A DNA stretch of 64,000 bases from Agaricus subrufescens. Lineage: Eukaryota; Basidiomycota; Agaricomycetes; Agaricales; Agaricaceae. Below the pieces are notes generated by a model. That model made no database searches, had not been told where the DNA came from, and saw nothing but the letters and a program-made list of their open reading frames with translations. Each line of letters begins with the position of its first letter. Positions within the stretch are counted from its first letter, which is position 1. Position numbers and translations under genes: made by a program. This document shows positions 1 through 13,499 of this stretch, one piece after another. The stretch is from contig CM057057.1 in the NCBI GenBank assembly GCA_029945375.1, positions 1,302,001-1,366,000 on the forward strand. Reading direction: 5' to 3'.

Positions 1-3000
1 ACGTCTCCTCACAGTTCTCTACATTCAGAAGAGCATCAGTTTCACCGTTTTTCTTGCCCAGGATTCTTTAATGATGTAGGAGAATGTCTTCCACTTCTCC
101 CCAGCATCCTTGATATAGACTGATCTTCATCATTAGTGGTTAAAGACGTACTTTGACTCAAATGCAGCATCCTTTCATTAGGACAGGTGACGGTCTGGAA
201 CAAAGTCCATTGGTAAAATCTTACTATCTTACACCCCTGAGCACTGTCGTCATTCTCCGGGTGAAAGTCCGGACAAAGTTCAGGCAAAGTTCTAGCGTTC
301 TTAAGGGTCAAGAACTGGACCGGAATCAGCCAGACAAATCCCGGATTCACCGGGCTTCTCCTGACTTATCAATCAAAAGATTGATATCTCTAGCGGATCA
401 CTTTTCAATTGATCTGTTTCTTAGTATTTTTTGGAGACTGCTCAGGTGTAGAGAATCTCAGACTGAATCTCTGAATCCGGATGAAGTTTTGAAGCAGGAA
501 GATACCGAATGATGTTACTACCGGACGACCTGACGTGGACAAGACAATGAAAATCTGATAAAGAAACTCAGCATCTGCTAGTTCCACAAGTTCAACAAGA
601 GTTCTAGATCACAGACATGTACCCTTATGAGCTACCTCCACAAGTTTGTTCTACTGCGTATCTAGTGCAATCTGAAGATAGACGTTTACTGGCTACAGTA
701 ACGAACATGATTCACTAGGCGTTTCACAGGTTTGTGTTGTTCCGGAGTGGCAGCAGCCACATTGAACCCCTATCTTAACACTTCTCTCATACTGCCTTCC
801 TTAATATCTTCGGGCAGGCGGTTATCGTAAGGCTTACCTTCCTTCCTAATCTTCCTTACCTAACACATAGCCGCAGTAACTATTCCTATAGGTAAACACG
901 AGGTCTAGGCCTCTAGGCTCATTCAACTCGGCTATGTTGCAACCTCACCTTGACCGAATGGATGGCTCGCAGACCTTTAATATTTCGGACGTTTCCTTAC
1001 CTGCCCGATCAAATCATCGGCTAGATACACAATCACCGTCCTGGCTTCCCTTCTTCCATCGAGTCAATCAACATACCGAAATAGTAGGTATAGGAGGACA
1101 TCCACTACTCTATGACAACAGGCGATACTCAGTTATATCAATAGCGTATCGTCTGTTTTACTCCAGTCAAGCGGTCAAGTACAGGCGTAGAAGTACAATG
1201 CACGTTTTAGTTTACATATGTATGGGAGAAATTCATCAAGTATAGAGCTGGCGTAGAAAGTTGAAGCGCCTGAGATAATTTTATCTTTCTCGTGATAGTG
1301 TTGCCGGTATTAACCCCTCGTGGACGGATGTTCGAGATATGAAAACATGCTAATTGGTTCTATCCCCGTCTAGACTACTCAAAGTGGAAGAAGCTCTTGT
1401 TCTGATACTGTGAAGAGTTCGTGATAACTGATTCCGAAACTGGTTCATTTATCAGGCCGATTTATCAAAAGCCTTGTTTTCGGAGTCATAGAGTCACTCG
1501 AGATATGTCCATAGGCACAGAAGCTAGATTGCTCCGTTGATCAAAAGGTTTTATGATGTCAGTGTATCATGCCACCTTGGTCATGAGTGCACGATGACTG
1601 ACGGATACCTACTAGCCGCCGCCGGCAAGAACAAAACGTCATGTATCACAAACTTCTCTTTTATGAGTTGTACTCATATAATCACCGTGCATTGGCTCGA
1701 AAGGGTGTCTAGACCATCGTTTGGGTATCCTGCGGAATGAAAAGAATCACTACTATGTATAACTATAAATGACCTCCTATGCGCGAATCCCCCAGTTTCA
1801 CTGATATACTTTTACCCCCAGGTAAGGGAGCCGGAGACAAAGTCGACACTTCCAGCTAACTTCTGTGCATTATTACTCCATTTGGCAGTTCGAAGGTCTA
1901 TAATTATACACATTTTCCTTCCTGAAATTTCAGTGACAGACAGCATTGTAATTTGCGAAATCGGCCCCTAGCCACAATCTTCCATTAGAAATGGTATCAT
2001 TATCAGAAAAGAGCGGAATTTTCTACTGATCGTCTATATCTTTCCCAATCGAGTGAAAGCTAACGCATTAATGCCCCATGGACCTGGCAGTTTCGATTAC
2101 AACCTCGACCCTGGATGGTGGTCCAGCGTTTCGAGCATCGGTTCCGGATCTTTGGAATACACCATTTGACTACACACGCCCACACTCGTACACTTCCTTA
2201 AAACATGGACCTTTACCAAAGGCCATCAGATTCACTCCGGTTAGCCTCATGTGGTTTTATTATCGGATTAAAGATGCGCATAAATTTGAAAGATAGCACA
2301 ATAAATCGCTGATTATCACATCTTCCATTCCTTCTGACAGCTTGGAACCCTTACAACGTCCATGGAATCACGGGCCGTAGAGGAGAGATTCATTCAGAAG
2401 AATTAGCGTTATCGAAAATGTTGATTACTGAATAGATGTGACGTATTGCTTCGTGGTCGTTTATCGCCATCAAATATCTTGTCAGGAAGCAAAGAAAGTC
2501 GTTAGGGAAAGCGCAAATTGTGGAAGTGATTTGTAAAGGTATGGATATTGAATAATGTTGTTGGGAAGTAGGAATATGAATAACAGATTAGAGTCCGATG
2601 TAAAATGGAGCGCGCTATGTCTCCAGCTACTTGTGTCACATTGCACGGTAGTGCAGCAGCAGCAGGTTGCTCTCAAAGGTAATATGAGGTAGAGATTTTG
2701 GGCTCTCAATTTTCGAAAAAAAAGTTGGAGTAGATCTCAAGCTAGAAAACACACAGGAGTCTAGTGTGGGTATGCAAGGCTGCATTTAGTAGTCAAGATG
2801 CGTAAGATTGGTCACCTGGCATCCCTCTCTTCCTTAGTGTACCTCCCTAATCAAAAGTTGAGGATCAAGCCGGTGATGAAGCATGATTTAGATAATTGCT
2901 TTTTTGAACGAGTTGTGCTGACATTGTACATTGTGACTTGAGAATCACAACGTCGGTCCTGAATGCCGCGAAAGCACAAGCCTCGACGAGCCTGAGTTCC

Positions 3001-3299
3001 AGATGCTTTTCCAATTTTCTATCAATAAACAGGTTGTTTGTTGATGGAAAAGAAATAAAGCTTCCGTAGATAAATTGCTATATTCTCCGCCGACATTTTC
3101 ACGTTGCCACCACGTTTACGCATACCTATAGTGAGGCCACCGGCATCGCGATATCGTGGGATTTTCCCGTCAGACTGAGAAAAAAAAAGAAGAATACAAG
3201 ATGATATTACGGGAAAAAGCGGATAGCGATCAGACTCGACGTTGGGGATAGAAGAGATATCTAGCAAGAAAGCGGTTTGGTGAACTGTTACAAAACTAA
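1..3299. other. Gene-poor left edge, no supported gene
   Basis: Only short open frames occur here, none longer than about 120 codons. None shows a recognisable domain, and none can be chained through plausible introns into a longer protein. Composition is mixed and moderately AT-rich. I see no terminal repeat, tRNA or clear transposon protein. The stretch could hold a decayed element or an untranslated region of a gene outside the window. Confidence 0.5.
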
Positions 3300-4586
3300 C
3301 TAAATCCTGATAGCATGCACGTAATGGTATGCCGCTACGAGCCCAGCATTCGACCTAGCCTCATGGACGAAATTTGACGCGAGAGTATCGACAAACTGCT
3401 CTGCATGCCCCATATCGCGGAGAAGCGGCTTTACAGAGTCTGCAAAGAGGGCCTGCATTTCCTGTAACTTAACGCCCATATCCGCTAGCCTTTGGTCATT
3501 GGGCCACACCCCAACGGGAAACAAAATGGTGTTGGATTGGATTTGATGGAAAAGTCCTGTTTCATGGAGGTAGTCGGCGATGCGGCCAACTTCCGTCACA
3601 ATCCCTAGGCTCTGAACTGCTGCGTTGACGACTTGGTAGAAGAGCGTAGACGATGGGTAAATGTCACCATGCTCGCCATTGGCGGATTGCTGAGAATCCG
3701 ATTGGTGGCGAACTCTCAACTCCCATTCGCCCGAGAAGAAAAGACCTCCAGGGCACAAGACTCGACCAACTTCGAGCAATATCGTTTTGTAGTCACGAAC
3801 CTACGACAACAAACTCGTGGGTAATCCGAAACTTTTGATAAGAAGAGATGGCTCACCGATAGGGCGATGTCTCGAGCGTGAACGAAGTCGAAGGTAGAGT
3901 TCGCCCAACGAAACTCTTCGATGATATCTCCGACCTCGAAGATAACGTTTGGCAACGGGTATCGAGTGGCGATGGGAACTGTAAAATTTTTAGTCTGATT
4001 GCGGTTATTAGACAGTGTGAAAAAAGCGCGCCAATGTCGACTCCTGTAAATAGAACGTGGGGGAAACTTTCACCCATTTCCATGGCCCTAGGTAAACGTT
4101 TGAATGAGGCGACAATTCCACGAGCAGATTGAAGTCCCCTCTTCAACCTACCATCTTCCAGTCCCAGTGCAAAGGTCAAGAACATGTTTTTGCTTGTCAG
4201 GATCTGGCGCCAGCATCTGCGCCACAGGGCCATCGGTACGGTAATTAGCGCCAATCATATCCTTGAGTAAGTCGTTCAGGCCATTCATTCGCTGGATGGG
4301 AAAAGATAGGACCAAAAAATGGATAGAGATAAAGAAGCAATCTTACCTCTTGCTCTCCAGCATCAACAGGTAGTGGATATGGAGCGGTCGGTGATGAATG
4401 AAAGAGCCGATCATTGCGTTCGCTAAAGTATGAGGGAAATTCGTGATCCTCGAGTTCCTGAACGGAAGCTGGGGAACCATCGCGGTCGGTCGGGGAATAG
4501 GCCCCGTGGGCTTGCCTCCCTTGCTCTTCAACCCCGCTGTCACTGTCGCTATCGGATTCAGGATGATTAGTTGTGGCAGAAGGCAT
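3300..4586 (-). CDS. SAM-dependent methyltransferase, LaeA-like fungal family
   Basis: Multi-exon gene. The start at 4586 opens with MPSATTNHPESDSDSDSG, an acidic serine-rich head. The first exon ends at 4347 (DAGEQE, donor gtaaga) and the second resumes at 4291 (RMNGLNDLLKDMIG). The SAM-binding glycine loop reads HVLDLCTGTGRW (motif I), followed after an intron by EMGESFPHVLFTGVDI, then NVIFEVGDIIEEFRW and STFDFVHARDI, the usual order of a class I Rossmann methyltransferase. The last exon (3300-3779) carries EVGRVLCPGGLFFSGEWEL and a helical C-terminal part. Basidiomycete members of this family are usually 300-350 residues, and this one fits. The substrate is not predictable: the group includes the secondary-metabolism regulator LaeA and many small-molecule methyltransferases. 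It diverges from the polymerase gene starting at 5319, with about 0.7 kb between the two starts. A velvet protein lies 13 kb away, but I see no sign of co-regulation. Confidence 0.85.
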
Positions 4587-5318
4587 TGGTTTTTGATGTC
4601 CTAGGTGGAAAGCAGGGTGTCCGATTCTGAAGGGTTTATAAGCTGTTCGGGCGGTGTTTGCTCCTGGGGAAGACAAGCTGATGAGGTGATAACCACGAGG
4701 AAAGAACGGATAGCTGATCAAGGTGTTCCGAATTTTCGACTGCAGAACAACGTGGAATTAATGACATCGGTGCACAATCTAGTCCCATTCGGGTGCTAGC
4801 CGAGAACACGTCGATCGGCCTTACATTCGGTGAACCTGCACTTATCCTGTGGTTCATCACCCATTGGTCCTAGGAGGCCTGGCAGTACCCGGATTGAAAG
4901 TCCGCGAAACTGGGAAGAAGGGCCCTAGAGAATATTCGCTATTTTTGCCAATCTGGTACATATGTACAACACAACTCGGAGAGCCATCGGTTAGTGACCC
5001 TGTGAGGATTGCTGAACAGAACTTACTACGCTGACGCAATTTCGATTGCTGCTTATATGATGCACCACAATGAGTATATTAATTGGTGCTGTGGACATGA
5101 AAGCGCTCCTCCCCTAGAAAATAACTCGAGGACAAGTTCATTGCACTTAACTTATAGGGCATGAAAGCACGGATTTTATGAAGATTAGCTTAGATTATCT
5201 ACGTGAATTTTGAAGCACAAGGAGAAACAATCACGTGGTCGCGTTTGAAAATGGATGCGGGTGACTCACACAGTTGCGACCAGCTTCTTGCAGAAAACCA
5301 TTACCCAACACCGTTGTA
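4587..5318. promoter_or_regulatory. Divergent intergenic region between methyltransferase and DNA polymerase
   Basis: Head-to-head interval between a minus-strand start at 4586 and a plus-strand start at 5319, so it must hold both promoters. No clear TATA box or repeat stands out. Confidence 0.5.
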
Positions 5319-8300
5319 ATGGATTTTGACTTGGACGCGTTCTATCGTGAGCGCGACAGTATTATGAACCAGCCAGACGAAGACCTCAGCGCCTATTGGA
5401 AACACATGTCCACGGGAATTAAGTCTCATTTCACTCAAGAGAATTCAGCATCGAATCTTGCTCCATTACCATTTCGAGAAGATAGCAATGAATCAGCAGC
5501 AATGAATGGACTTCGAACAACTTCGGATGGACAGGGTAGTTCGTGTCCAAGCTTACAAAGAGTCCCAAGTCCGGCAAGACAACCAAATAGTCACCCAGGC
5601 GAAAGAGGATCCCAATTGAGGTATGGTCAGTTCCATTCGACTCTGCGGATCTTGTGTATGTGAATTATGCGCAGTCGTCCTGGAACAGAAACGCCTTCCG
5701 TAGGCTCAAGTTTTGAACCAGAAAAGATACTTCATAACCAACTCGTCCAACGGAAGTGAGTGTGAAAAGGCATTTCATCCAGAATGCATGAAAATAATTC
5801 ATCAAAGGACAAGCCTTTCCGACTCTAGAGTCCTCATCTCAGAGTTTTTGAGTGAAACCGGGGATAGAATACATGAACCTGAAATTAGGTAACATACTTA
5901 GGTTTGTTTCGCATGAGACCATCTAACTTTGGGTGGAAGCAGATCTGAAAGCATTGCCATCAAACGTAAGGCTTCTCCAATTCATTCAACATCTCCCGCG
6001 AAACGTCAGAAGGATGGTAAACCTTGGTCAACAAGGAATGACATTTTTATCAAACCCAGTGCTAAACCTCTGCAAAAATCTCCGATAGTGGACTCAATCG
6101 TTCGAACGAAAAGTGCGCAAAATATGGCGGACGCGTCTGAGGAAGCAATTGAACGACCATCGGAGATCTCGAGCTTCATGCCTTCTCCGGAACACAGTGC
6201 TCAGAACCGGTCCTCATCAGAATTATCCAGCCCGTAGGTTCCGTTTATCGAAAGGGGTCGCCACTTGATTGATGTCAACACTATTACTCAAGCATCAGCT
6301 CATTTTCTCCCGGTGTAGCTATTAATACGAAAAGTATTCGCGCCGGTTCAAAAGGACAGCTCACTAACACTGAATCGCGAAACCTTAACTGTGAAGAAGG
6401 TGACCCTCCTACGTCGCCTATAGAGGATCCTAGCGCACAAAATATATCTACCTCGGATGCAGTGGACCGGATAACAGGGATCGCCGCTTCAGGCCCCACC
6501 AGGTTATCTTTGAAAGTCAAGGAGCGTGTCGCAAAGCATGCTGCAATGAAACGTCAGGGCAAGATCATGCTGCTAAAAAATGAAGATACAGAGCCCAATT
6601 TCCCAGGAAGGCATCAAACCAACAAGGATCTTAACCCAGAAGGGAAAACCCCGCCCGCTTCATCTAATGCTGCTTTCCCTCCTCTTCGGGAGACGCTAAA
6701 GTCGACAGTGAGCCGCAGTGGTAACCTACTAACCAAAGGGCAGAAGAGGTTGAATGGTCGGAAGGAGAAACCGCGACTTGTGACCCCCGCTGAATACGCA
6801 CAACAACTGCTGGACAGGGCAGCTGAAGCCGCAGAAGGACGGAAGTCCTCGGTTATCAAATTCCTTGAGGGTAAAAATATTTTTTACATTGGAGGTGACA
6901 TGCAGTATGCTGGTGAAAGAACCCGCGGACGCATGGAACTCGTATGTTGTCACTTTTGGGATCATGTCCTGACAACTCACTTTCCCCTTTCTCACGTTTT
7001 ATGAGATCGTGAAACACGGTGGCCATCTTGCACCTACTTTCGACCCAGTAACCGTGACCCATATTGTTACCGATGCATCCAAGATTTTTACTCTCCGTGC
7101 TCTCGGTTATAGTCGCCTGTCCGACATACCGGACCACATCCCGACTGTGAAATGGGATTGGATTCTTTCAGCGATTGGTCGTCCCGGTCAACTCAAGGAC
7201 GATATCGTGGCCAAGATGGAAGAAGTGTGGTATTATGCGGCATTCAGCGAAAGAATGGATACATCAACAAGTCGAAGCATAACGCCAAAGCTACAGGCCC
7301 ACCACGACAGAATACCGAAGTTACCTACTTCTGGAGGGCCAGCAGCGTAAGCTATTTTACTTCTCTACTTCGGCAGTTATTTCGGACACGCGCAATTGTT
7401 CTAGCCCTGCCCAACCATCATCTCTTGGCAATCGAGATCTTGACTCCGTCGAAAACCAGTTGAATCGCTCCACTAGCCCTCAACCCTACGTTGAGAAAGG
7501 TAAAGAACGTGAACTTTCGGAAGAAGGAACCGGGAGAAGAATGAGCATCGACCCGCTAGCAGAGTTCTACGCAGAAGCCAGAGCATCTCACGAAAACAAC
7601 GTGAGTGATACCCACTTACAATGTTGGACATGATCAGATTAGTTATGGTGTCTGGGCTCGAAGTGGTCCCGTTTTGGTGACTTTGACGAATCTGACGATG
7701 ACGACATTGAACCAGTGGCGGGTGAACCTGATCTTCAAGTTTCAGAAACCAAGCCGAAGAGAGTAAGTTCACACATCCGGCGTATTGCTCCACTAATGGA
7801 CATAGGGTTGGACTTGTGACACGCCCTATCAGCGAAATTCGACCTGCGTGAACCAGGATATTATTGATAAAGTAAGTGGTCCGATAATTACCTTGGAACG
7901 AAAAATGATACTGGCCGCAGCTGCTCGAGCTGCAACAGCTTCACAAAGCTAAAATCGGCGATGAAGAGCACTGGCGGGCGTTTAGCTATAACAGAAGTAA
8001 ATTAATATATATATGCATGGATATCCGCGGATCCCACTGAACTTTGTTAGGTATTCGTGCAATTCGCACATACGCAAAACGAATTAGCTCATTCAGTGAG
8101 GCTCGGAGCATCCGTGGAGTCGGCGAGAAAACGGCCGTGAAAGTGCGCCAGAATTGTTAACCTTTAGTCCGTGTGATACTGACCCTCATCAAGATAATGG
8201 AAATTCTTCAAACAGGGGATCTCCGACGCATCAGTTATGAGCAAACGGACGACGTCAAGGTCACACGTTTATTTCAGGGTATCTACGGCGTTGGTGAGAG

Positions 8301-9452
8301 AACAATCTTTAGATGTTCCTTATTTCATTAATGCGATGGCTTTATTCAAGGCCAATCAACTGCGTTTAAGTGGTATAACGCTGGTTGCCGTACTTTGGAA
8401 GACCTTCGTAACCAGAAGCATGGCGTGTCCTTGACTTCGGTTCAAATGATCGGACTTCAGTATTATAATGGTATCAACACATGAGCCCTTTGCTAAAAAA
8501 ATCTGCGACTTACGAAATTCTCAATTTTCAGACATCAATGAGCGCATGCCTCGCACTGAAGCAAAGGCAATATTTGAGCTAATTAAACCAATAGGTTCGT
8601 ATAAAAACGAGGTCTACCTTCATTGGCGCTGAACAAGCGCTGAACCATAGCTTTATCATTTGACCCCAAGCTTTTTGTAGAAATCATGGGAAGTTTTAGA
8701 AGGTATGCTTTAATAATCCTCTCCGTAGTGTCAAAACCTAGTCAGTGATGATGGAAAACAGAGGCAAATCTGACTGTGGCGATATCGACATCCTAATCAC
8801 GCGTCCAACAGAAGATGGCCAGACTCACTCGGGTAGATATCATCTATTGGTACCGTTCTCTCCACATGCTCAATAGAGATTACAGGGATCCTGAAGCGGC
8901 TTCTCGCCTCTCTCCATAAGGTAGAGATCATCACAGAGGACTTGGCAGTTCCCGAGAATCTGGCGGACCTTGAGTGTGTCTATCGTGGTCTCTGCCGCTT
9001 ACCCAGTCCTGGATCCCGCCGGCGCCGGATCGATTTCCTCACCGTGCCTTGGGAAAACCGAGGAGCAGCTCTGTTGTATTACACTGTATGTTCCCGTTTA
9101 CGCTTTTCCCCCGGTAATTCATTAAACCATAACATTTAGGGAGATGATATCGTGAGGAAATTTATTTTAAGTCTGCATTCCTGTCTGAAGCGACCAGTTT
9201 AACCGGGCCATGAGGTTGAAAGCGAATAAGATGGGGTACTCACTGAACCAACGTGGATTATTCAGTGGAGTTGTACGCGACGTCAAAGACTCTCGTATCA
9301 AGTTAAACCAAGGTTTGTGTTCTTACATCCTGCAAGGTGACATTTTTCTCTTACCTTAACTAGGAACCCTTGTGGCCTCAGAAACTGAACAAGAAATATT
9401 TCGTATCTTGAATGTCCCCTGGCAAGAGCCGCATGAACGCGTAAGGGGGTAA
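5319..9452 (+). CDS. POLL: DNA polymerase lambda-type family X polymerase (BRCT plus Pol beta-like core)
   Basis: Nuclear gap-filling polymerase expected to act in base excision repair and non-homologous end joining. The start at 5319 (MDFDLDAFYRERDSIM) is the first ATG of the open first exon. Order along the gene: a serine/lysine-rich linker (5929-6800); a BRCT domain (FLEGKNIFYIGGDMQYAG, about 6860, through VKWDWILSAIG, about 7170); the conserved entry to the 8-kDa domain (CVNQDIIDK, then EEHWRAFSYNR); helix-hairpin-helix segments ARSIRGVGEKTAVK and GIYGVGQSTAFKWYNAG; the palm with SDCGDIDILIT, whose paired aspartates are at 8781-8783 and 8787-8789; the third aspartate in RRIDFLTVP (9032-9034); and the thumb with FNRAMRLKANKMGYSLN. 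The end is RILNVPWQEPHERVRG, stop at 9450. A GC..AG-free set of short introns joins all parts in frame. The intron at about 8291 is needed to give the conserved GVGQSTAFKWY. All catalytic residues are present and nothing looks broken. Confidence 0.92.
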
Positions 9453-10909
9453 ATTGAAGTCATTTGTACCTCATGGCTTGTTGAATTTTGCCGACATAAC
9501 AGAATATTGTTTACTTGAAACGCCATTGTACGCATTTGGTAATTATAGTATTCAATTGAATGTATTTTGCGATAATACAACAGTTAAGTCGTGACTCTGT
9601 CATAGACTTGCTGATCTTCAAGGGCTGTTCCAGATGAAGCGAACGTGGTGAGTTCTTTGTAGATTCGTCCTTAAATTAGATCACAACGAACCTGGGGACA
9701 TTGCCGTTCCTAAAATAAAATGACGGTGATCTCTCGTCCTATTCGGGCCAGGTTATCGTAAACGAACACCCGCCACCGGCATGTCTGTCGCACTTGCATT
9801 CCTTTCAGTCCTATTCGCGCCGTCGGAACTGCTTGAACCCTTAAACAAAGAACTTTCGGGAATTAACCAATCAGGTGTGGCGCATTTTTTTTTCTGAGTT
9901 ACGGATTCATGTGAAATATTAGACCAGGCAAGAGGCAAGAGAACGTGAAGATAACGCTTCCTAAGTAGGCAAATCATCGTACCTTAATGGGACAAACTGA
10001 CAAAGAAAAGGTTCAGCTCACCATTGACGTATGTGTCTTCTAGTCCTAATGAGCACCCTCATGCCATAAGGCAACCCCTTCCCGACTGGGCTGTGGTCTA
10101 CACCTGTACATCACTGGCAATTCAGATAATTGGAGCTACGAAAATTTTTCAACCGAGTAGAGAGAGATGTACCTCCATCATCCCACTTGAGGCTGTTAAA
10201 TCGGATATAGATGCAAGGCTTCGTTCTTAAAATTGCAGCACACGTCAAAAAGCACTAGTTGCCGCGTCATTTACTCGTTTTCCGATAGGCTGACTCAAGC
10301 TTAAGAATTTTCAGTACTACCCCATAGGCCTGGGCTTTTTTCTGATCAGTTTCAGTTAAACTTTAGATCCGTTCTTTCATGGAGCTATACCAAATAGTCG
10401 AAAGATCAAGCGCCGGGACCACGAATAAAAAAAAAAGATTTTTTTGAATTTTAAATTTCAGTTTCCTGGGGCTCGTCGTCTCACTGTGTACCGGTTGTTC
10501 CTCTGGGAGGAAGATCATTTAAGTGGATATTATGGATATTCAACTTAACAGAGTGGTACCAACATCAATGACTTTGGCGTCCATTCAGATTTGTCTCAAC
10601 GTGGACCATGATTGGTAACCCTCAGTGGTCTTCCTTCGAGACCTGGTATCCACAGCTCAAAACAATCTCTCAGAAGCGTTCACTTAAAATAAAAAGACAA
10701 TACATATATACACACACGGTAACCACGACTAATAAGATCTCTATCACATACATTATACCATAGGCCACTTTTTCCCACTTTATATAGGAGGGTGGGGGCG
10801 GGGGGGAAAAGGGCTCGCCCTAAGAATCATCCGGGGTCTCTGGAATGAATAGTTCCATGCCACATGTTACCCTCCCATAAAAACATCTTCTCCCCCCTTC
10901 TTCTAAATT
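9453..10909. other. Convergent intergenic region
   Basis: Tail-to-tail interval between the polymerase (+) and the GPI-anchored protein (-). It holds A- and T-rich tracts (about 10425-10460) and a short CA/TA-rich stretch near 10700, as expected of 3' untranslated and terminator sequence. Short open frames show no recognisable domain. Confidence 0.5.
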
Positions 10910-13499
10910 CTAGCCACACCCCGCAAGTGTCATGTGAACCGCCACACATCCAACCACAAGCAAAATGGGTATAGATTTCTTCATCATAGAAGCATTGGCG
11001 TTGTTTGTCGTGTTAACACCTGGGTTCTTCGGGTCTTGAGAGGATGAAGGTGCACTATTCATATATATAATAAAATAAAAGAGCCCAAAAAAATTGGGGG
11101 TGTTTTATTTTGTAAGCGATTCCGTTGTTTCGGCGTGCGTAATCTCGCGTTTTGGTTGATATTTAAACATGATAATGACATTTTCATGGTCTTTTTTATC
11201 ACAACCGCGAGATTTTACAACTAACATGAACAGAGGAAGAGGCACTCACGCAGTGACGATCCAACCACCTGAACCGGTAGCATCAAACGTGAACTGTTTC
11301 CCAGTAGTATCCGCTGCAGCACCGCTATTCAACACTTGGTTGACACCGGTACCAGGTATGCCAAGTTGGCTGAAAGTGACTGTAGAACGCGAACTAGCCA
11401 TATTGGAGGCAAGGACGAGAGTTTGACCATTGAGAGTCCAAAGTCCTACATCGACTTGGCCGATGGTGATTTGTCGGAATGAAGAGTTGACGTTTAGGAT
11501 GAACGGAGTCATTTTGGGCATTGAGAGAGCGAGGGTTGAGGCGGAAGCTTTGATGTCGCTGGATGTTGGGTCGTCCCACGATACGACGCCTAAAAGTGTT
11601 TTTTTGGTGTTTTTCAGTTCCCTTTTCGAGTGCGCGATGGGGGAAACGTACCGAGACCACCGTGATTAATGCCGACTACACTTTCAACGACGAATTCTTT
11701 GCCAGTGGGGAAACGCTATAGAGGTTTATAAGATGACAGTCTCGTTGAAGGACGCCGTATATATGCATACCTTCCAATAGCTGCAAAGAAAGTTTATGTT
11801 AGCATACGGCTAGGGACCACGACCTAGAGCCACCTACGTCTCGTTACCAAAGCCCTGGGGTACCGTCCATACAGCCTTAGTCCTCTCCCAACCATTCACG
11901 AACAAGTGGTCCTTGAACTCATCCATGCGATCCGAAATGTCTGTGAAAGAACCTTTACAGTTGTCGCAGCTAGCAGCACCTTAAACTTTATCCATGATAG
12001 TAAAAGCTGTTTCGAGACTTACCCGCAGTCACCATAAGTTGTATTACAAACAGTGCCCCATTGGCTCGAAAAGGTAACGTTGTTGCCGACCATATACGCA
12101 TCTTGTAAAACGATATCGGAACCCGAGGTGTATTCGCTGTCGCCATCACAGTATAAAGGACTAGGACGTTCGCAGTAGGAAGGAGGGCTCACGTGAAAAA
12201 GTAATTTTGACAGTTCAAAACTAGTGAGACAGGATGGTATCCTGCACCACCTTTGCCATCGCCACCATCCAATGAGGTGATCAGGTTTGAGGATTTTAGG
12301 GTAGCGTCCAGAGGATCGGATGTGCCATCGGGTTCGTCGGCGGTATACCAAAGAAGAAGGTTAGGACGGGATTTGATATGGTTAACTTGAGCCGTGACAG
12401 AGCTGGAGTCCATGTAGGTGCTAACCCGTGGTGAGGAGACGTGAGTAGATAGTGGATGAAGAGTGTGTGTGTTTACATACCCTCTCATGTCGTACATCAG
12501 GTATAAACCCGCCTCCTGCATCTTGTCCAGGACTGCATCCAGGGCCGTCATGTTACTAAAGTTGGGGACGGGGTGCACCTGTATTGATAGGTATTAATAT
12601 TGTTAATTCAAAGTCAGCGACTGAATACATACAACTGTGAACCTGATTCGAGTGATGAGGATCAGAAATGAAAGAGGCCGAGAGGTCGTTGACTTACCCT
12701 TGCTTAGCCAATGTTGCAGAGACAGTAAGATCCTTCGCCAGATAGCTATCGAATTGGGTGTAGAAGCCAATGGGAAAGACAGGAGCGAAATCTCCACCTT
12801 TGCCGTTGGCGGGTCTCGCGAGTAGTGCTCCAGTCCTCGAATCCATCTTTGTCACGGATCCGATACTGGAAGGGGGGTTGGGTAGATAAGTCAATAATCC
12901 CGAAGCAGTGAACTTTTGGTTTCCGAGTGTCGCAGTGCAAGTCATAGTGTAGGCAGTAGTTTGAGCGGTGAGTGACGAGAGGGAAAACGGCAACGCGTGT
13001 TTGGTGGTGTTCAAAGGGACCTCTCCGCTGGTGAGAGTTTGCCCATTGACAGCAACGGTGACTTGGAGATTGGACGAGCTACCGGATGGGATGTTGATGG
13101 CTTGCGAGCCATTGACTTTGCGGAAAGTGACGGAGGTATCGATGAGGACGGATACTGCGTTTGGGTCACTGTCGCTGTTAGCATCACCCGGCAGGTAAGG
13201 GCGAATGGTCTGGGCACAGCGTAAAGCAAGGAGAGGTCCAGAAGATGTTGCTGGCTCGGGGAATTCGCCACCTGTACGGAAGGTTAGGGGTGGGATGCAT
13301 GGCGTCTATGGTGGACCGACCGGGTTCACTGGATTTTGAGCTGGACATATAATGTTTTCCACACCTATAATTGGATTATGGTCAATGTTCTTGGATTTTC
13401 GAGGGTCCAGAAACTGTGTACGAACCATGTCTGTGCAACTGATTTTCCAACCAGTCCCCCAAGAAGTACGAAGACGTGAAGGCGCTCAAGCAGGAGCAT
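10910..13499 (-). CDS. Secreted, probably GPI-anchored, glycosidase-fold protein
   Basis: The start at 13499 gives a clean signal peptide (MLLLERLHVFVLLGGLVGKS, cleavage after VAQ). Next come a beta-rich region with PYLPGDANSDSDPNAVSVL and VNGQTLTSGEVPLNTTKHA, then a TIM-barrel-like core: FAPVFPIGFYTQFDSYLAK, FTVVHPVPNFSNMTALDAVL, EAGLYLMYDMRG, SRPNLLLWYTADEPDGTSD, DIVLQDAYMVGNNVTFSSQW, TKAVWTVPQGFGNE, VVGINHGGLG and VVSWDDPTSSDIKA. These blocks match a basidiomycete family usually annotated only as glycoside hydrolase superfamily. A beta-sandwich tail (VDVGLWTLNGQTLVLASN) leads through an intron (donor in WIVTA, acceptor before 11054) to the last exon. That exon encodes a Ser/Asn-rich spacer, a hydrophobic run (SIPILLVVGCVAVHMTLAG) and a stop, the shape of a GPI-attachment signal. 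It therefore probably acts at the cell surface or in the wall. The acid in WYTADEPDG is a catalytic candidate, but the substrate is unknown. Exons join in frame and nothing looks broken. Confidence 0.82.
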
